Below are positions 1-8,650 of a DNA stretch of 64,000 nucleotides, in pieces. Source of the DNA: Bacillus sp. PK3_68 (GTDB lineage Bacteria > Bacillota > Bacilli > Bacillales > Domibacillaceae); NCBI RefSeq assembly GCF_003600835.1, contig NZ_NQYC01000001.1, positions 4,263,501 through 4,327,500 of the forward strand, read 5' to 3'. Below the pieces are notes generated by a model. That model was not told the DNA's origin. It did not search any database and saw only the letters and a program-made list of their open reading frames with translations. The translations under genes were made by a program, and so were the position numbers. Positions within the stretch are counted from its first letter, which is position 1; the number at the start of each line of letters is the position of its first letter.

Positions 1-112
1 ATAGCATCTGTTTCAATTTTTTATAAAAGAAATAGAATTAATTGAGCTGATTTTATTGGTTCCTGGTTTTAACTTTCCAGTAAATGTGATAAATTTCCTT
101 AAGGTGATAAAA

Positions 113-1189
113 ATGATTATTAAAGATCTCTTTGCGAATTTGACTATAATTATTTCTCTTTTATTTATATATGCCCATCTCACAAAAAGTTCTCCTCTTC
201 GTTCTAGTCCCTCCATTAAAAGAAAGATACTTGTGGGGGCAGCGGGAGGGCTTGCTAGCAATGTATTGATGCAATACAGCATAGAGATTGGAACAACGAT
301 TATTGATTTACGGCATATTCCTGTTATTTTATTAGCCTCCACTGGTGGAGCATTGCCTACAGCTATTTCTGTAATGTTCGTGATGATAGGTAGGTTTTTG
401 ATTGGGGTTAACCTTTCATCCTATGTTTCTATCATGTTTATCGTTTCTGTTGCGATATTTTCCATATGGATTTCAAAAATTCAGTTGACCAGAAATACAA
501 AAATATTATACATGTTAACTTTTTCTAATATCTCTTTTTCTTTTACTGTTATTTATTTAATTGAAGATATTTCTTTTCTTTTATATTTAATCCCACTGTA
601 TTGGACTATCTCCTATGCGGCTGGGTATCTTGCTTTTTATATCCTTGAATTTTTACGTGATAGTCAGATGCTGCTGGAAAAGTATAAAGAGGAGGCCAAA
701 ATAGATGGACTAACAGGTTTGAACAATGTACGGCGATTCGATGAAGTGTTTAATAAGCTAACTACTGATGCTAAAACAAATAACAAACCTTTATCCCTTC
801 TTTATATTGACGTTGACTTTTTTAAAAGGATAAATGATACATATGGACACACCGAAGGGGATGCTGTTTTAAAACAATTAGGTTTACTTCTACGGAAAGG
901 CACAAGAAGCTTTGATTTGGTGAGTCGTAATGGAGGAGAGGAATTTACAGTAGTGTTAATAGATTGCCAATTGAATAGGGCAATTGAAATAGCTGAAAAT
1001 ATAAGAAAAGCAGTAGAGAAAAACAAGTTTTCATTGAATGATGGCCAAAAAATCACATTGACAATTTCCGTTGGAATTGCAAGTTATGGAGATACTACCA
1101 ATAATATAAACATGTTAATTGAAGAGGCGGACAGAGCATTATACCAAGCAAAAAAATCGGGGCGTAATAAAATTTGTGTAGCTGACTGA
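113..1189 (+). CDS. Membrane diguanylate cyclase (GGDEF protein, 5TM-type sensor)
   Basis: About 358 residues. The N-terminal half (residues 1-190) is five or six hydrophobic segments, resembling the 5TMR-LYT class of membrane sensors; the C-terminal half is a GGDEF domain with an intact GGEEF active loop near residue 274 and an RxxD product-inhibition site (RSFD) five residues before it. It should therefore make cyclic di-GMP from two GTP at the membrane and be feedback inhibited; the signal it senses is unknown. An upstream in-frame ATG exists at 56, but AAGGTGAT sits just before the ATG at 113, so I take that start. It stands alone, with no partner phosphodiesterase nearby. Confident on family, not on signal. 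Confidence 0.88.
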   Translation: MIIKDLFANLTIIISLLFIYAHLTKSSPLRSSPSIKRKILVGAAGGLASNVLMQYSIEIGTTIIDLRHIPVILLASTGGALPTAISVMFVMIGRFLIGVNLSSYVSIMFIVSVAIFSIWISKIQLTRNTKILYMLTFSNISFSFTVIYLIEDISFLLYLIPLYWTISYAAGYLAFYILEFLRDSQMLLEKYKEEAKIDGLTGLNNVRRFDEVFNKLTTDAKTNNKPLSLLYIDVDFFKRINDTYGHTEGDAVLKQLGLLLRKGTRSFDLVSRNGGEEFTVVLIDCQLNRAIEIAENIRKAVEKNKFSLNDGQKITLTISVGIASYGDTTNNINMLIEEADRALYQAKKSGRNKICVAD

Positions 1190-1259
1190 ATTTGTTTTTT
1201 CTTAATAACCGAGCCGTTAAGCATCTAATAAGATGGGGGTGTTTTTAAATGAAAAAAAC

Positions 1260-1272
1260 AGTACATTGTACT
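1260..1272. repeat. Short interrupted palindrome AGTACA-T-TGTACT
   Basis: A 13-base palindrome lies in the 189-base gap between the cyclase gene and the small membrane protein gene. It could be an operator for a dimeric regulator. No promoter is clear beside it, and a palindrome this short can arise by chance. Confidence 0.25.
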
Positions 1273-1378
1273 TAGTATGACTACCAGTCTCAAAAACGCA
1301 ATCAATACGTTGTAACTATTTACCAAATAAGGGGTTATAAGATACGCTATTAGCAAGCATTGTTAATAGGAGGAGCAT

Positions 1379-1600
1379 ATGAGATTTGTTTCGAGAGCAT
1401 TTTGGATTTCGATTATCTGCTTAGTATTAGAGGTCTTAATTTGCGGTGTGATTTCTGGAACAGCAGAATATAAAGGAAGTACTTATCAGGCAGACTTTTT
1501 CTTCCGGTTAGGTATTAATCTGGGAGTATTTTTTACTTTGTTATCAATGGTTATGGGGGGTGTTTGGCTAATTATGAAAATGACTATGAGAAGAGCTTGA
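1379..1600 (+). CDS. Small two-segment membrane protein of unknown function
   Basis: Seventy-three residues with two strongly hydrophobic stretches (about residues 8-27 and 47-67) separated by a short polar loop, ending in a basic tail (MTMRRA). A good ribosome binding site, AGGAGGAGC, precedes the ATG. A rho-independent terminator follows at once, so this is probably a one-gene transcript. I do not recognise the family; the layout resembles several small uncharacterised Bacillus membrane proteins. Clear start signal and terminator make it very likely a real gene. Confidence 0.65.
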   Translation: MRFVSRAFWISIICLVLEVLICGVISGTAEYKGSTYQADFFFRLGINLGVFFTLLSMVMGGVWLIMKMTMRRA

Positions 1601-1626
1601 GACTTGTGGCTACAGGTCTCTTTTTT
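1599..1626 (+). terminator. Rho-independent terminator
   Basis: A 9-bp stem (GAGACTTGT with ACAGGTCTC, two G-U pairs) and a 4-base loop are followed by six T. It overlaps the stop codon region of the small membrane protein gene. Confidence 0.8.
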
Positions 1627-1894
1627 ATGCAAAAAGGAATATAGGTTATGAGACCTGGTTGCACCGATCATCCTAGCGCTGGTAGATTTGTTTAAAAGAA
1701 CAAGTATGATCAAAAAATAATTTTCTTCCATTATTGGCGCTGTTCATTAGACTAGTCATAGTATTGGCAGCCACGTCCCTTACTGATTTAGAGTTAGGTT
1801 ATCGCTTATGGGCGAGTGGCTTATCCAGACTCTCAGCAGTTGAATTATTTAAGTTAGGGAACAAAAGAGAAGAACATTCAAAGGGGATAGACTT

Positions 1895-1963
1895 ATGACA
1901 AAAACCGCTGATCTATCACATCATCAAGGCATCATCGACTGGAGAAAGGCAGCAAAAGAATAG
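1895..1963 (+). pseudogene. Remnant of a GH25 lysozyme / phage endolysin N-terminus
   Basis: A 22-codon reading frame whose translation contains DLSHHQGIIDW, the characteristic N-terminal motif of glycoside hydrolase family 25 lysozymes (D-S-H-x-Q-G-x-I-D-W, including the first catalytic-site Asp). It stops at TAG after a further six residues, whereas intact GH25 domains are about 190 residues. A purine-rich AAGGGG precedes the ATG. A terminator follows directly, as if the rest of the gene were deleted. I read this as a degraded cell-wall hydrolase or prophage lysis gene. The rest of 1627-2116 holds no other recognisable gene. Confidence 0.7.
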
Positions 1964-1969
1964 TAGAAT

Positions 1970-2005
1970 AAAGCCCCTGTCCTTAGTTGGATGAGGGCTT
2001 TTATT
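1970..2005 (+). terminator. Rho-independent terminator after the GH25 remnant
   Basis: Stem AAAGCCC with GGGCTTT around an 18-base loop, followed by a short T-rich run. It probably once ended the lysozyme transcript. Confidence 0.55.
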
Positions 2006-2116
2006 TAGATGGATTAAATATGGTTGATTTTTTATTTGAAATACACAAAACGCAGGATTTTATAATGATTAGAACTTTTATTTTTTACTAATCATACAGG
2101 CAATATCAAACAAACA

Positions 2117-2896
2117 TCAGCTTATCACTATACAATCCTGTGGTAAACCATCCTCATTTATCCATGTTTCTACCATGCGATTAAAGAAGTCAGGCATTGC
2201 CAAAGGCGCTCCATGTCCAATATTAGGTATACCTATACCTATGCAATGAGAATTAGCATCTACAATATCCTTTGCGGATTTTTTCATGATGGCTTTTTCC
2301 TTCTCGCCTACAGTAACTAATATTTTTCCATTTGCCTTTTTAAAATCTGCAGGTATCCCAAACGATGTGTTTTCTTCTAATACTCTCACAAGAGTGTCAG
2401 GCTTCATTTGACAACTTTCTTCATAATATTTTTCAAAGTAGTCTTTGCTTATATATAATGGTTTTGCTTGTAATTGTGAAAACCATCTATTTTTAATTAA
2501 TGGAAAGGATAATCTGATAGTAGGTCGAATTAGTTTTTTAGCGTATGGAATGGGTCTGACAACAGCACTATTTATTATGGCAAAATCAATTAAATCTGGT
2601 TTCATACTTAATAGTTGAATGATAACTTGAGAACCCAGAGAAAACCCAATTAAAATTACTTTCTTCGTCCCTGCTTTTTTCTCGATTAATTGGATCAATT
2701 CTACTGCACTAGTCTTTATGGAGAAATTAATTTTGTGATTGTTTAGCCCGTGTTCAGGTAAATCTGGAACAATGCAATGATAATGGGCGAAGTATTGAAC
2801 TTGTTTATCCCACATCCAACCACTTACCCCACCACCATGTAAAAATAGCATCAAAGGAGCGCTCTCATCGCCATGTTCTTGATATTGTAAGGCCAA
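2117..2896 (-). CDS. Alpha/beta hydrolase
   Basis: About 259 residues with the alpha/beta hydrolase layout: oxyanion-hole motif HGGG near residue 21, nucleophile elbow G-F-S-L-G-S around residue 90, and a C-terminal G-H-G that supplies the catalytic His; the acid is likely in VTVGEKEK. This places it among small esterases, lipases or C-C hydrolases; the substrate cannot be read. The frame opens with GTG at 2905, but the GAGAGGTGG Shine-Dalgarno touches that codon; TTG at 2896 has better spacing and is preferred. It is transcribed alone, opposite to its neighbours. Confidence 0.82.
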   Translation of the reverse strand: MALQYQEHGDESAPLMLFLHGGGVSGWMWDKQVQYFAHYHCIVPDLPEHGLNNHKINFSIKTSAVELIQLIEKKAGTKKVILIGFSLGSQVIIQLLSMKPDLIDFAIINSAVVRPIPYAKKLIRPTIRLSFPLIKNRWFSQLQAKPLYISKDYFEKYYEESCQMKPDTLVRVLEENTSFGIPADFKKANGKILVTVGEKEKAIMKKSAKDIVDANSHCIGIGIPNIGHGAPLAMPDFFNRMVETWINEDGLPQDCIVIS

Positions 2897-2905
2897 ATCA
2901 TCCAC

Positions 2906-3485
2906 CTCTCTTATCTAGGAATGTAAGTTTTGTTAAATGCTGTTAATCTATTATCCCATAAAACTTTTTGAAAAGTTAGTGATTAGCTTATGAAACAGCT
3001 TTTTATTGTTATTTTTTGGAGGATTATAATTTGATGTAGGAGTATAGCTATTAACGATAAAAATGAGGAGAGTAGAGTGGTTCGTTCACTAGAAGGTGTA
3101 AGCACGTTTGATGAACTAGAGGGTTGGGTGGTTAAACAAGGGGATGAAACTGAATGTAGAAATAACGGTTGGTGGTAGTTTATGTTTTTTTGAATAGGAA
3201 CAGGGAAAACATAAACCAAAAAGATCGGAGGGATGGAACAGAGCACTAATTTTTTCTAGCTGTCTGTTTGGCAATCATTCAGAGGAATTACCCGAGCGTG
3301 GGAAGAGTAATTTTTTGGTCCTTTTTCTTCGATCTTGCCGTACATTTCTTATTATTTTTAGCGCTCTAGCGAGAAGTGGCCATACGCTTTTCGACAGTAT
3401 GGCCTCTTGTTATGCTGACTTTTTGAGGAGTCTATTCCTGCCAGGTGTAGAAGCAAATTCAATAGAAATAAAGGAGGCGTAATGA
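2906..3485. other. 580-base gap without a recognisable gene
   Basis: No convincing gene was found. A short plus-strand frame of about 34 codons (3077-3178, beginning GTG and ending TAG) encodes an acidic peptide with no motif I know. A strong hairpin at 3378-3404 (GGCCATAC with GTATGGCC) could be a terminator, but its T tract is weak. With the GH25 remnant nearby, the stretch looks like decayed accessory DNA. Confidence 0.4.
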
Positions 3486-3913
3486 ATGAATCTTCTTTGC
3501 ATCAAAGCGATGGAAGCATTTAAAAAAGATGCTGAACGTCGGGGGCAGAATAAAATCCAATTGGAAAGGATGAATGACAAAAAAGGACGGCAAAAATCCC
3601 TAAATAATGATTTGAAGAATCGTTAGATAGGGCAACACTGCTTTTAAGGTATGAGCGTATTAAAAAAGGGCATGTCAGATTTGCTCGGAGCCCTTATTTT
3701 TCCGAATTAGTTGATAGTAAAAATAAAAGCCCTGGCCCTATTATTCATGGAGGACCAAAAAGCATATTTAAGAAAGCAAAGAAAAGCAGATTTACAAAGT
3801 TTAAGCCATCTACGACAGATAAGCTCACCGAGGAAGAATGCCGATATATTGAAAATACATTAATCTTTTTAGCCCTTGATACAGACAAAATCAAGGGCTT
3901 TTTGTACAGTTAA
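3486..3913 (+). pseudogene. Small hypothetical gene, apparently frameshifted
   Basis: AAAGGAGG lies eight bases before an ATG that opens a 46-residue basic, charged frame ending at 3626. A second frame runs open without any start from 3611 to TAA at 3911-3913 (about 100 residues, with segments such as LRYERIKKGHVRF and PGPIIHGGP). One extra T in the TTT at 3611-3613 joins the two into a continuous protein of about 142 residues. I do not recognise it. The long open second frame with no start codon makes a single frameshifted gene more likely than two genes. The terminator lies inside its 3' end. Confidence 0.5.
3871..3903. terminator. Terminator between convergent genes
   Basis: A 10-bp perfect stem (AGCCCTTGAT / ATCAAGGGCT) with a 9-base loop has T runs on both sides, so it can serve both the plus-strand small gene and the minus-strand CPBP gene. 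Confidence 0.75.
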
Positions 3914-4635
3914 ATGTTTCTTGTAAAAGTTGTTTGGCTTTCTTTAGGCAAGGGCTTAACAAATAAAAAAGACCGCATATCGATGACGATGTGAAGAAGG
4001 ATTGGGAATAAAAGGGAGCCGGTAGCTAAATAAGTACGGGCAAAAATAAAACCAATGAACCCGGTAAGCAAGAAGCCTTTCCAGCCTTGATAAATGTGCC
4101 CAAATCCAAAAATAACGGCAGAGATAATGATTATATACATTGGTTGAATGTCAATTGGCAGACTCGACAGGTAATGAATAACAAACCCCCTGTAAATAAT
4201 TTCCTCGCAAACACCTGCCGTTATAGCAACGAAGATAGATAATCTTCTTTCTTGTTTAATTGTGGGCAATAAGTAGTCGATGTCTGCTGTTTGCTTGTTT
4301 AAGCGTTGTTGATAAGCCGGTATTTTCATTAGAACAAATAGTAAAATAAAGAGGCCTGCCAGAAAGCCGAAGATCATGCCGAGCGCTTCTGAATGGGGTT
4401 GCTGCGGAAGGGTTATTCCCATATCTTTAAACGTTATTTTTGTCATTACTATCATGAGAAGGATTGCTGCTACAATCGTCCATTCTGAATAAATGGCAAA
4501 TTTAAAGAATCTTACTCTCGAAAGGGTATCTTTTCTCTCCTTTAACGGTTTTGTGTATTTAACGTCGAAGAAAGGATAAATTAAAAGAAGGAAAGCTAGT
4601 AATAAAGACTCTAAAATTAATATTGATATATAAAT
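3910..4635 (-). CDS. CPBP family intramembrane metalloprotease (start codon unclear)
   Basis: The CPBP (CAAX protease and bacteriocin-processing, Abi) signature is complete: E-E-I-I-Y-R, then F-G-F-G-H, then H-I-V-I-D, on membrane helices. The first ATG (4455) has no Shine-Dalgarno and would skip 60 open upstream codons. Those codons encode a hydrophobic helix, a charged loop and another helix start, as expected for the N-terminus of this family, and AGGAG lies just before them near 4640. No ATG, GTG or TTG opens this segment; only ATT (4635) or ATA (4629) are placed to start. The start is therefore non-standard or damaged. The substrate is unknown. Confidence 0.7.
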   Translation of the reverse strand: MYISILILESLLLAFLLLIYPFFDVKYTKPLKERKDTLSRVRFFKFAIYSEWTIVAAILLMIVMTKITFKDMGITLPQQPHSEALGMIFGFLAGLFILLFVLMKIPAYQQRLNKQTADIDYLLPTIKQERRLSIFVAITAGVCEEIIYRGFVIHYLSSLPIDIQPMYIIIISAVIFGFGHIYQGWKGFLLTGFIGFIFARTYLATGSLLFPILLHIVIDMRSFLFVKPLPKESQTTFTRNI

Positions 4636-4856
4636 TTACTCCTGTTTTACCTCTATTATCTCATGAGGATGGAAATTTATGCAACTAATGACCTAAATAA
4701 CCTATCTTACTTTAGAGTAACTTTAAATTATTTTATTACTCTTTATTGCTTAATACACAAAGGTTTTTATGTTTTTAAGAATAAGTGACGGGCTAATCAT
4801 TTATCGTTATAGTAGAAATTGGAAGAATGAATATAGAGAATAGAGGGGATGGACAA

Positions 4857-6143
4857 ATGGGTAAAAAGCAGTTTGATTCTTCTCAGGAATATGCCTGCAA
4901 GCTTGATCAACAGGATGAGCTGGCATCCTTTCGCAACGAATTTTATATTCAAGAAGGAATCATTTATCTTGATGGTAATTCGTTAGGATTACTGTCCAGA
5001 CGATCAGAAAAATCGTTGTTAGAGTTGCTAGATTCGTGGAAACAGTTCGGAATTGATGGGTGGACAAAAGGGGGTTATCCTTGGTATGACCTCTCGGAGC
5101 GGCTTGGTGGGAAGCTGGCATCGTTAGTTGGGGCACGGCCTGAGGAGGTAATAGTGACTGGTTCCACAACAACGAATCTGCATCAGATGATTGCCACCTT
5201 TTATGAGCCGGAAGGCAAACGAACAAAAATACTGGCAGATGAACTTACGTTTCCTTCTGATATCTATGCGCTACGAAGCCAGATTCAGCTGAAAGGCTAT
5301 CATCCAGAGGATCACTTGATTCGCGTACAAAGCCGCGATGGGCGTCTTATTGAAGAAGAAGATGTGATTGAAGCAATGACAGAAGAGGTGGCTTTAATCG
5401 TCTTGCCGAGCATTCTTTACCGGAGCGGGCAAATTCTTGACATAAAGCGCATAACGAAAGAAGCCCATAAACGCAACATTTTAATTGGCTTCGACCTGTG
5501 TCATTCAATTGGAGCAATTGAACACCAATTGAACGAATGGGAAGTAGACTTTGCGGTTTGGTGCCATTATAAATATTTAAATAGCGGTCCGGGCAGTGCC
5601 GGTGGATTATATGTAAATAAAAAACATTTTGGCAAGCTGCCAGGTCTTGCCGGATGGTTTGGTTCCAACAAAGAGAAACAATTTGATATGGAGCATACGT
5701 TCACGCCGGCAGAAGCGGCAGGAGCCTATCAGATCGGCACACCTCATATATTAAGTATTGCTCCATTGATCGGTTCACTCCAACTCTTTGAAGAGGCGGG
5801 TATAGAGAACCTCCGAAAAAAGTCTTTATGTATGACGCGTTATATGATCGAGCTCACTTCAGAAGAACTGAGCGAAGCCGGTTTTAAGATAGGGAATCCC
5901 TTGGAAGACAAGAGACGGGGCGGTCACATTTATTTGGAGCATAAAGAAGCTGCACGAATTTGTAAGGCGTTAAAAGTGAATGGAGTTATTCCAGATTTTC
6001 GAGCCCCTCATGGGATCAGGCTTGCTCCAGTCCCTTTATATAACACGTATGAAGAGGTGTGGAAAGCGGTGCAGATTTTAAAGAAGATTATGAAGGAGGA
6101 ACAATATAAACAGTTTGAGAATGAACGTGGCATTATTGCGTAA
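4857..6143 (+). CDS. kynU: Kynureninase
   Basis: PLP-dependent hydrolase that cleaves L-kynurenine to anthranilate and alanine (or 3-hydroxykynurenine to 3-hydroxyanthranilate) in tryptophan catabolism. About 428 residues, the usual length. Visible signatures are YLDGNSLG near the N-terminus, GSTTTNLH in the cofactor site, FDLCHSIGA, and the lysine-bearing motif [12 protein letters not shown]. An in-frame ATG at 4827 exists, but AGAGGGG sits about nine bases before the ATG at 4857. The usual partners kynA (tryptophan dioxygenase) and kynB (formamidase) are not beside it, so the source of kynurenine is unclear. A terminator follows. Confidence 0.93.
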   Translation: MGKKQFDSSQEYACKLDQQDELASFRNEFYIQEGIIYLDGNSLGLLSRRSEKSLLELLDSWKQFGIDGWTKGGYPWYDLSERLGGKLASLVGARPEEVIVTGSTTTNLHQMIATFYEPEGKRTKILADELTFPSDIYALRSQIQLKGYHPEDHLIRVQSRDGRLIEEEDVIEAMTEEVALIVLPSILYRSGQILDIKRITKEAHKRNILIGFDLCHSIGAIEHQLNEWEVDFAVWCHYKYLNSGPGSAGGLYVNKKHFGKLPGLAGWFGSNKEKQFDMEHTFTPAEAAGAYQIGTPHILSIAPLIGSLQLFEEAGIENLRKKSLCMTRYMIELTSEELSEAGFKIGNPLEDKRRGGHIYLEHKEAARICKALKVNGVIPDFRAPHGIRLAPVPLYNTYEEVWKAVQILKKIMKEEQYKQFENERGIIA

Positions 6144-6172
6144 GTGGGGAACTCAATCATCAATTTTTTCTG

Positions 6173-6202
6173 CCTCTGGCCTATAAAGGTCCAGGGGTTT
6201 TT
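6173..6202 (+). terminator. Terminator of the kynureninase gene
   Basis: Stem CCTCTGGCC with GGTCCAGGGG (one bulge, one G-U pair) and a loop of about six bases, followed by TTTTT. Confidence 0.65.
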
Positions 6203-6358
6203 GGTGGTTGAAGAGACTCTGACTCTCTTGCTTTTAATCTAGCAATGGAACTTTCGATTGTTGTTCGGTGAATGGCTTTTCTCATTAAACAATCATATCT
6301 TCTTTAGGCTCGTCATATGATAGGTTAACTGCTTCTATTACTCTTGCAAAAAAGTTAA

Positions 6359-6393
6359 AACTCCTTTCCGCACAATAGAGCAGAAAGGAGTTT
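6359..6393 (-). terminator. Terminator of lexA
   Basis: Inverted repeat CTCCTTTC / GAAAGGAG placed just beyond the lexA stop codon; on the minus strand it is followed by T-rich sequence. Confidence 0.7.
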
Positions 6394-6402
6394 GTCCGGC
6401 AG

Positions 6403-7020
6403 TTAATGGATATCCCGGTAGACGCCAATCACTTTGCCAAGAATAGTAGCAGACGACAGAATAATTGGTTCCATGGATGAATTTTCAGGTTGAAGGCGAA
6501 TAAAGTCTTTTTCTTTAAAAAAGCGTTTAACGGTGGCTTCGTTTTCCTCGGTCATCGCTACAACTATTTCGCCATTTTTGGCTGTCTGTTGCTGGCGTAC
6601 GACGACATAATCACCATTTAGAATGCCGGCTTCAATCATACTGTCGCCCATGATTTCCAGCATAAATACATTGTCATCGGCAGGTGCAAGCCGCTCCGGT
6701 AAAGGAAAATATTCTTCAATATTTTCGATGGCGGTAATAGGCATTCCGGCTGTTACTTTCCCGATTAATGGCACACTTACTACTTTTTGTCTCGGTACGC
6801 TTTCTTCCAATTCCAATATTTCGATCGCGCGTGGTTTCGTTGGATCGCGGCGGATCAGTCCTTTGCTCTCCAGACGAGAAAGATGGCCATGGACAGTGGA
6901 GCTGGATGCCAATCCAACTGCTTCCCCGATCTCGCGCACGGAAGGAGGATAGCCTTTTGCTTTAACTTCAAGCTTGATGAAGTCCAAAATATCTTGCTGC
7001 CTCTTCGATAATTTTGTCAT
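6403..7020 (-). CDS. lexA: LexA repressor (SOS regulator)
   Basis: Transcriptional repressor of the SOS regulon that cleaves itself when RecA is activated by DNA damage. The 205 residues hold an N-terminal winged helix (residues 1-70, RQQDILDFI and [10 protein letters not shown]), the Ala-Gly cleavage site in GKVTAGMP, the catalytic serine in GDSMIEAG and the catalytic lysine in the NEATVKRFF segment. It is divergent from yneA, as in B. subtilis, and the shared intergenic region carries three LexA-type boxes, so it should be autoregulated. Confidence 0.97.
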   Translation of the reverse strand: MTKLSKRQQDILDFIKLEVKAKGYPPSVREIGEAVGLASSSTVHGHLSRLESKGLIRRDPTKPRAIEILELEESVPRQKVVSVPLIGKVTAGMPITAIENIEEYFPLPERLAPADDNVFMLEIMGDSMIEAGILNGDYVVVRQQQTAKNGEIVVAMTEENEATVKRFFKEKDFIRLQPENSSMEPIILSSATILGKVIGVYRDIH

Positions 7021-7079
7021 TTGTCTGCACCTCTTAGATTATCTCTTTTCTGTATTATAACATGTCACTTTTTAGGATA

Positions 7080-7093
7080 CAAACATAAGTTCG
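7080..7093. promoter_or_regulatory. LexA (DinR) box 1
   Basis: CAAACATAAGTTCG differs at one half-site base from the Bacillus pattern CGAAC-N4-GTTCG. It lies just upstream of lexA. Confidence 0.7.
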
Positions 7094-7108
7094 AATGAAA
7101 TCTTGACT

Positions 7109-7122
7109 CAAACAAATGTTCC
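7109..7122. promoter_or_regulatory. LexA (DinR) box 2
   Basis: CAAACAAATGTTCC keeps the AAC-N4-GTT core of the Bacillus LexA site and lies midway between lexA and yneA. Confidence 0.65.
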
Positions 7123-7144
7123 TATTAAAATAAAGATAAATATA

Positions 7145-7158
7145 CGAACGAGTATTCG
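7145..7158. promoter_or_regulatory. LexA (DinR) box 3
   Basis: CGAACGAGTATTCG has two good half-sites (CGAAC and TTCG) in the usual spacing. It lies 18 bases before the yneA start, where a bound repressor would block the promoter. Confidence 0.75.
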
Positions 7159-7175
7159 CTTGAAGGGGATGTTGA

Positions 7176-7499
7176 ATGATGAAAGTGTTTGTTAAAAAGA
7201 ATTCTTTTGTTCTGTTATTTATGGCTGTTACAATTATGGCAGGAAGCATGCTGATCTTTAATGTGAGTGAGAAACGTCTTCCTTACGAAGAAATCACCGT
7301 ACGGGAAGGGGACTCTCTCTGGAGCATTGCCAGACAGTATAATAACAGCAAGGAAATGGAAGAAGAGGACTTTATCATGTGGATACAAAAAGAGAACAAG
7401 CTGCATTCCGTTAAAATATTACCGGGAGACACTCTCGTTATTCCCATTACTTCGCATTCATCTCATACTGGCGGCCAGATCGCTTTTAAAGGAGAGTAA
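7176..7499 (+). CDS. yneA: Cell division suppressor YneA (LysM protein)
   Basis: SOS-induced inhibitor of septation. A single membrane helix (residues 8-30) is followed by an extracellular LysM domain (EITVREGDSLWSIARQY ... ILPGDTLVIPI) that binds peptidoglycan. At 107 residues it matches the family. AAGGGGA precedes tandem ATG codons at 7176 and 7179. It is divergent from lexA, has a LexA box 18 bases upstream, and is followed after 6 bases by yneB, the same order as in B. subtilis, which implies one SOS-controlled transcript. Confidence 0.93.
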   Translation: MMKVFVKKNSFVLLFMAVTIMAGSMLIFNVSEKRLPYEEITVREGDSLWSIARQYNNSKEMEEEDFIMWIQKENKLHSVKILPGDTLVIPITSHSSHTGGQIAFKGE

Positions 7500-8162
<663 letters not shown>

Positions 8163-8255
8163 GCATCTTTCTTGTTTATTCCTTTCCCTTTTAATAAAAT
8201 AAAGGTAAGAATATATTAAAGAAAAAGAAAGGAGAGTCTGCTGATTTATAACGAA

Positions 8256-8507
8256 TTGGCAGTAACCCCATCTATGCTTTCTCAAGATAAACTAGCTCGT
8301 ATTAATGAGCTTTCCAAGAAATCAAAAACTGAAGGGCTGTCCGCAGAGGAACAAGCAGAGCAGACAAGCCTGCGCCAAGAATACTTACGTGCTTTTCGCT
8401 CGTCCATGAAAAATACAGTGGAATCGGTGCGTATTTTTGATCCTGAAGGCAATGAAGTGACACCTGAAAAAATTAAAGACATTCAAAAACGTAAAAGAAT
8501 GCATTAA
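8256..8507 (+). CDS. ynzC: DUF896 family protein YnzC
   Basis: Small helical protein of the DUF896 (UPF0291) family: KLARINELSKKSK, LRQEYLRAFRSSMKNT and DPEGNEVTPEKIK match the B. subtilis YnzC pattern. The start is ambiguous. By homology the protein should begin near ATG 8274 (MLSQDKLARINEL), but AAAGGAGAG lies at 8228-8236, about 38 bases earlier. TTG at 8256 and CTG at 8241 are in frame, and CTG 8241 has the best spacing. Position between yneB and tkt is conserved. Molecular role unknown. Confidence 0.85.
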   Translation: MAVTPSMLSQDKLARINELSKKSKTEGLSAEEQAEQTSLRQEYLRAFRSSMKNTVESVRIFDPEGNEVTPEKIKDIQKRKRMH

Positions 8508-8509
8508 TG

Positions 8510-8532
8510 AGCCGGCAAACGCTGGCTTTTTT
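8510..8532 (+). terminator. Terminator of the yneA-yneB-ynzC unit
   Basis: Stem AGCCGGC / GCTGGCT with a 4-base loop and six T. Confidence 0.8.
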
Positions 8533-8650
8533 ATATGGAGTAAACGGAAAAGAAAATGACAAATAATAGATCTTCTCAGACATCTTGTATATTTTGATAA
8601 AGACCTATATATTAAGAAGGAACAATATTTGTAAGGAAAGGGAGTTTTCC

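Noticed and set aside
1230..1277. Short 15-codon frame before the small membrane protein gene
   Set aside because: Too short, no motif, no conserved start signal.
2983..3246. 87-residue minus-strand frame
   Set aside because: Low-complexity Ser/Leu-rich translation, no ribosome binding site, no domain; lies in decayed DNA.
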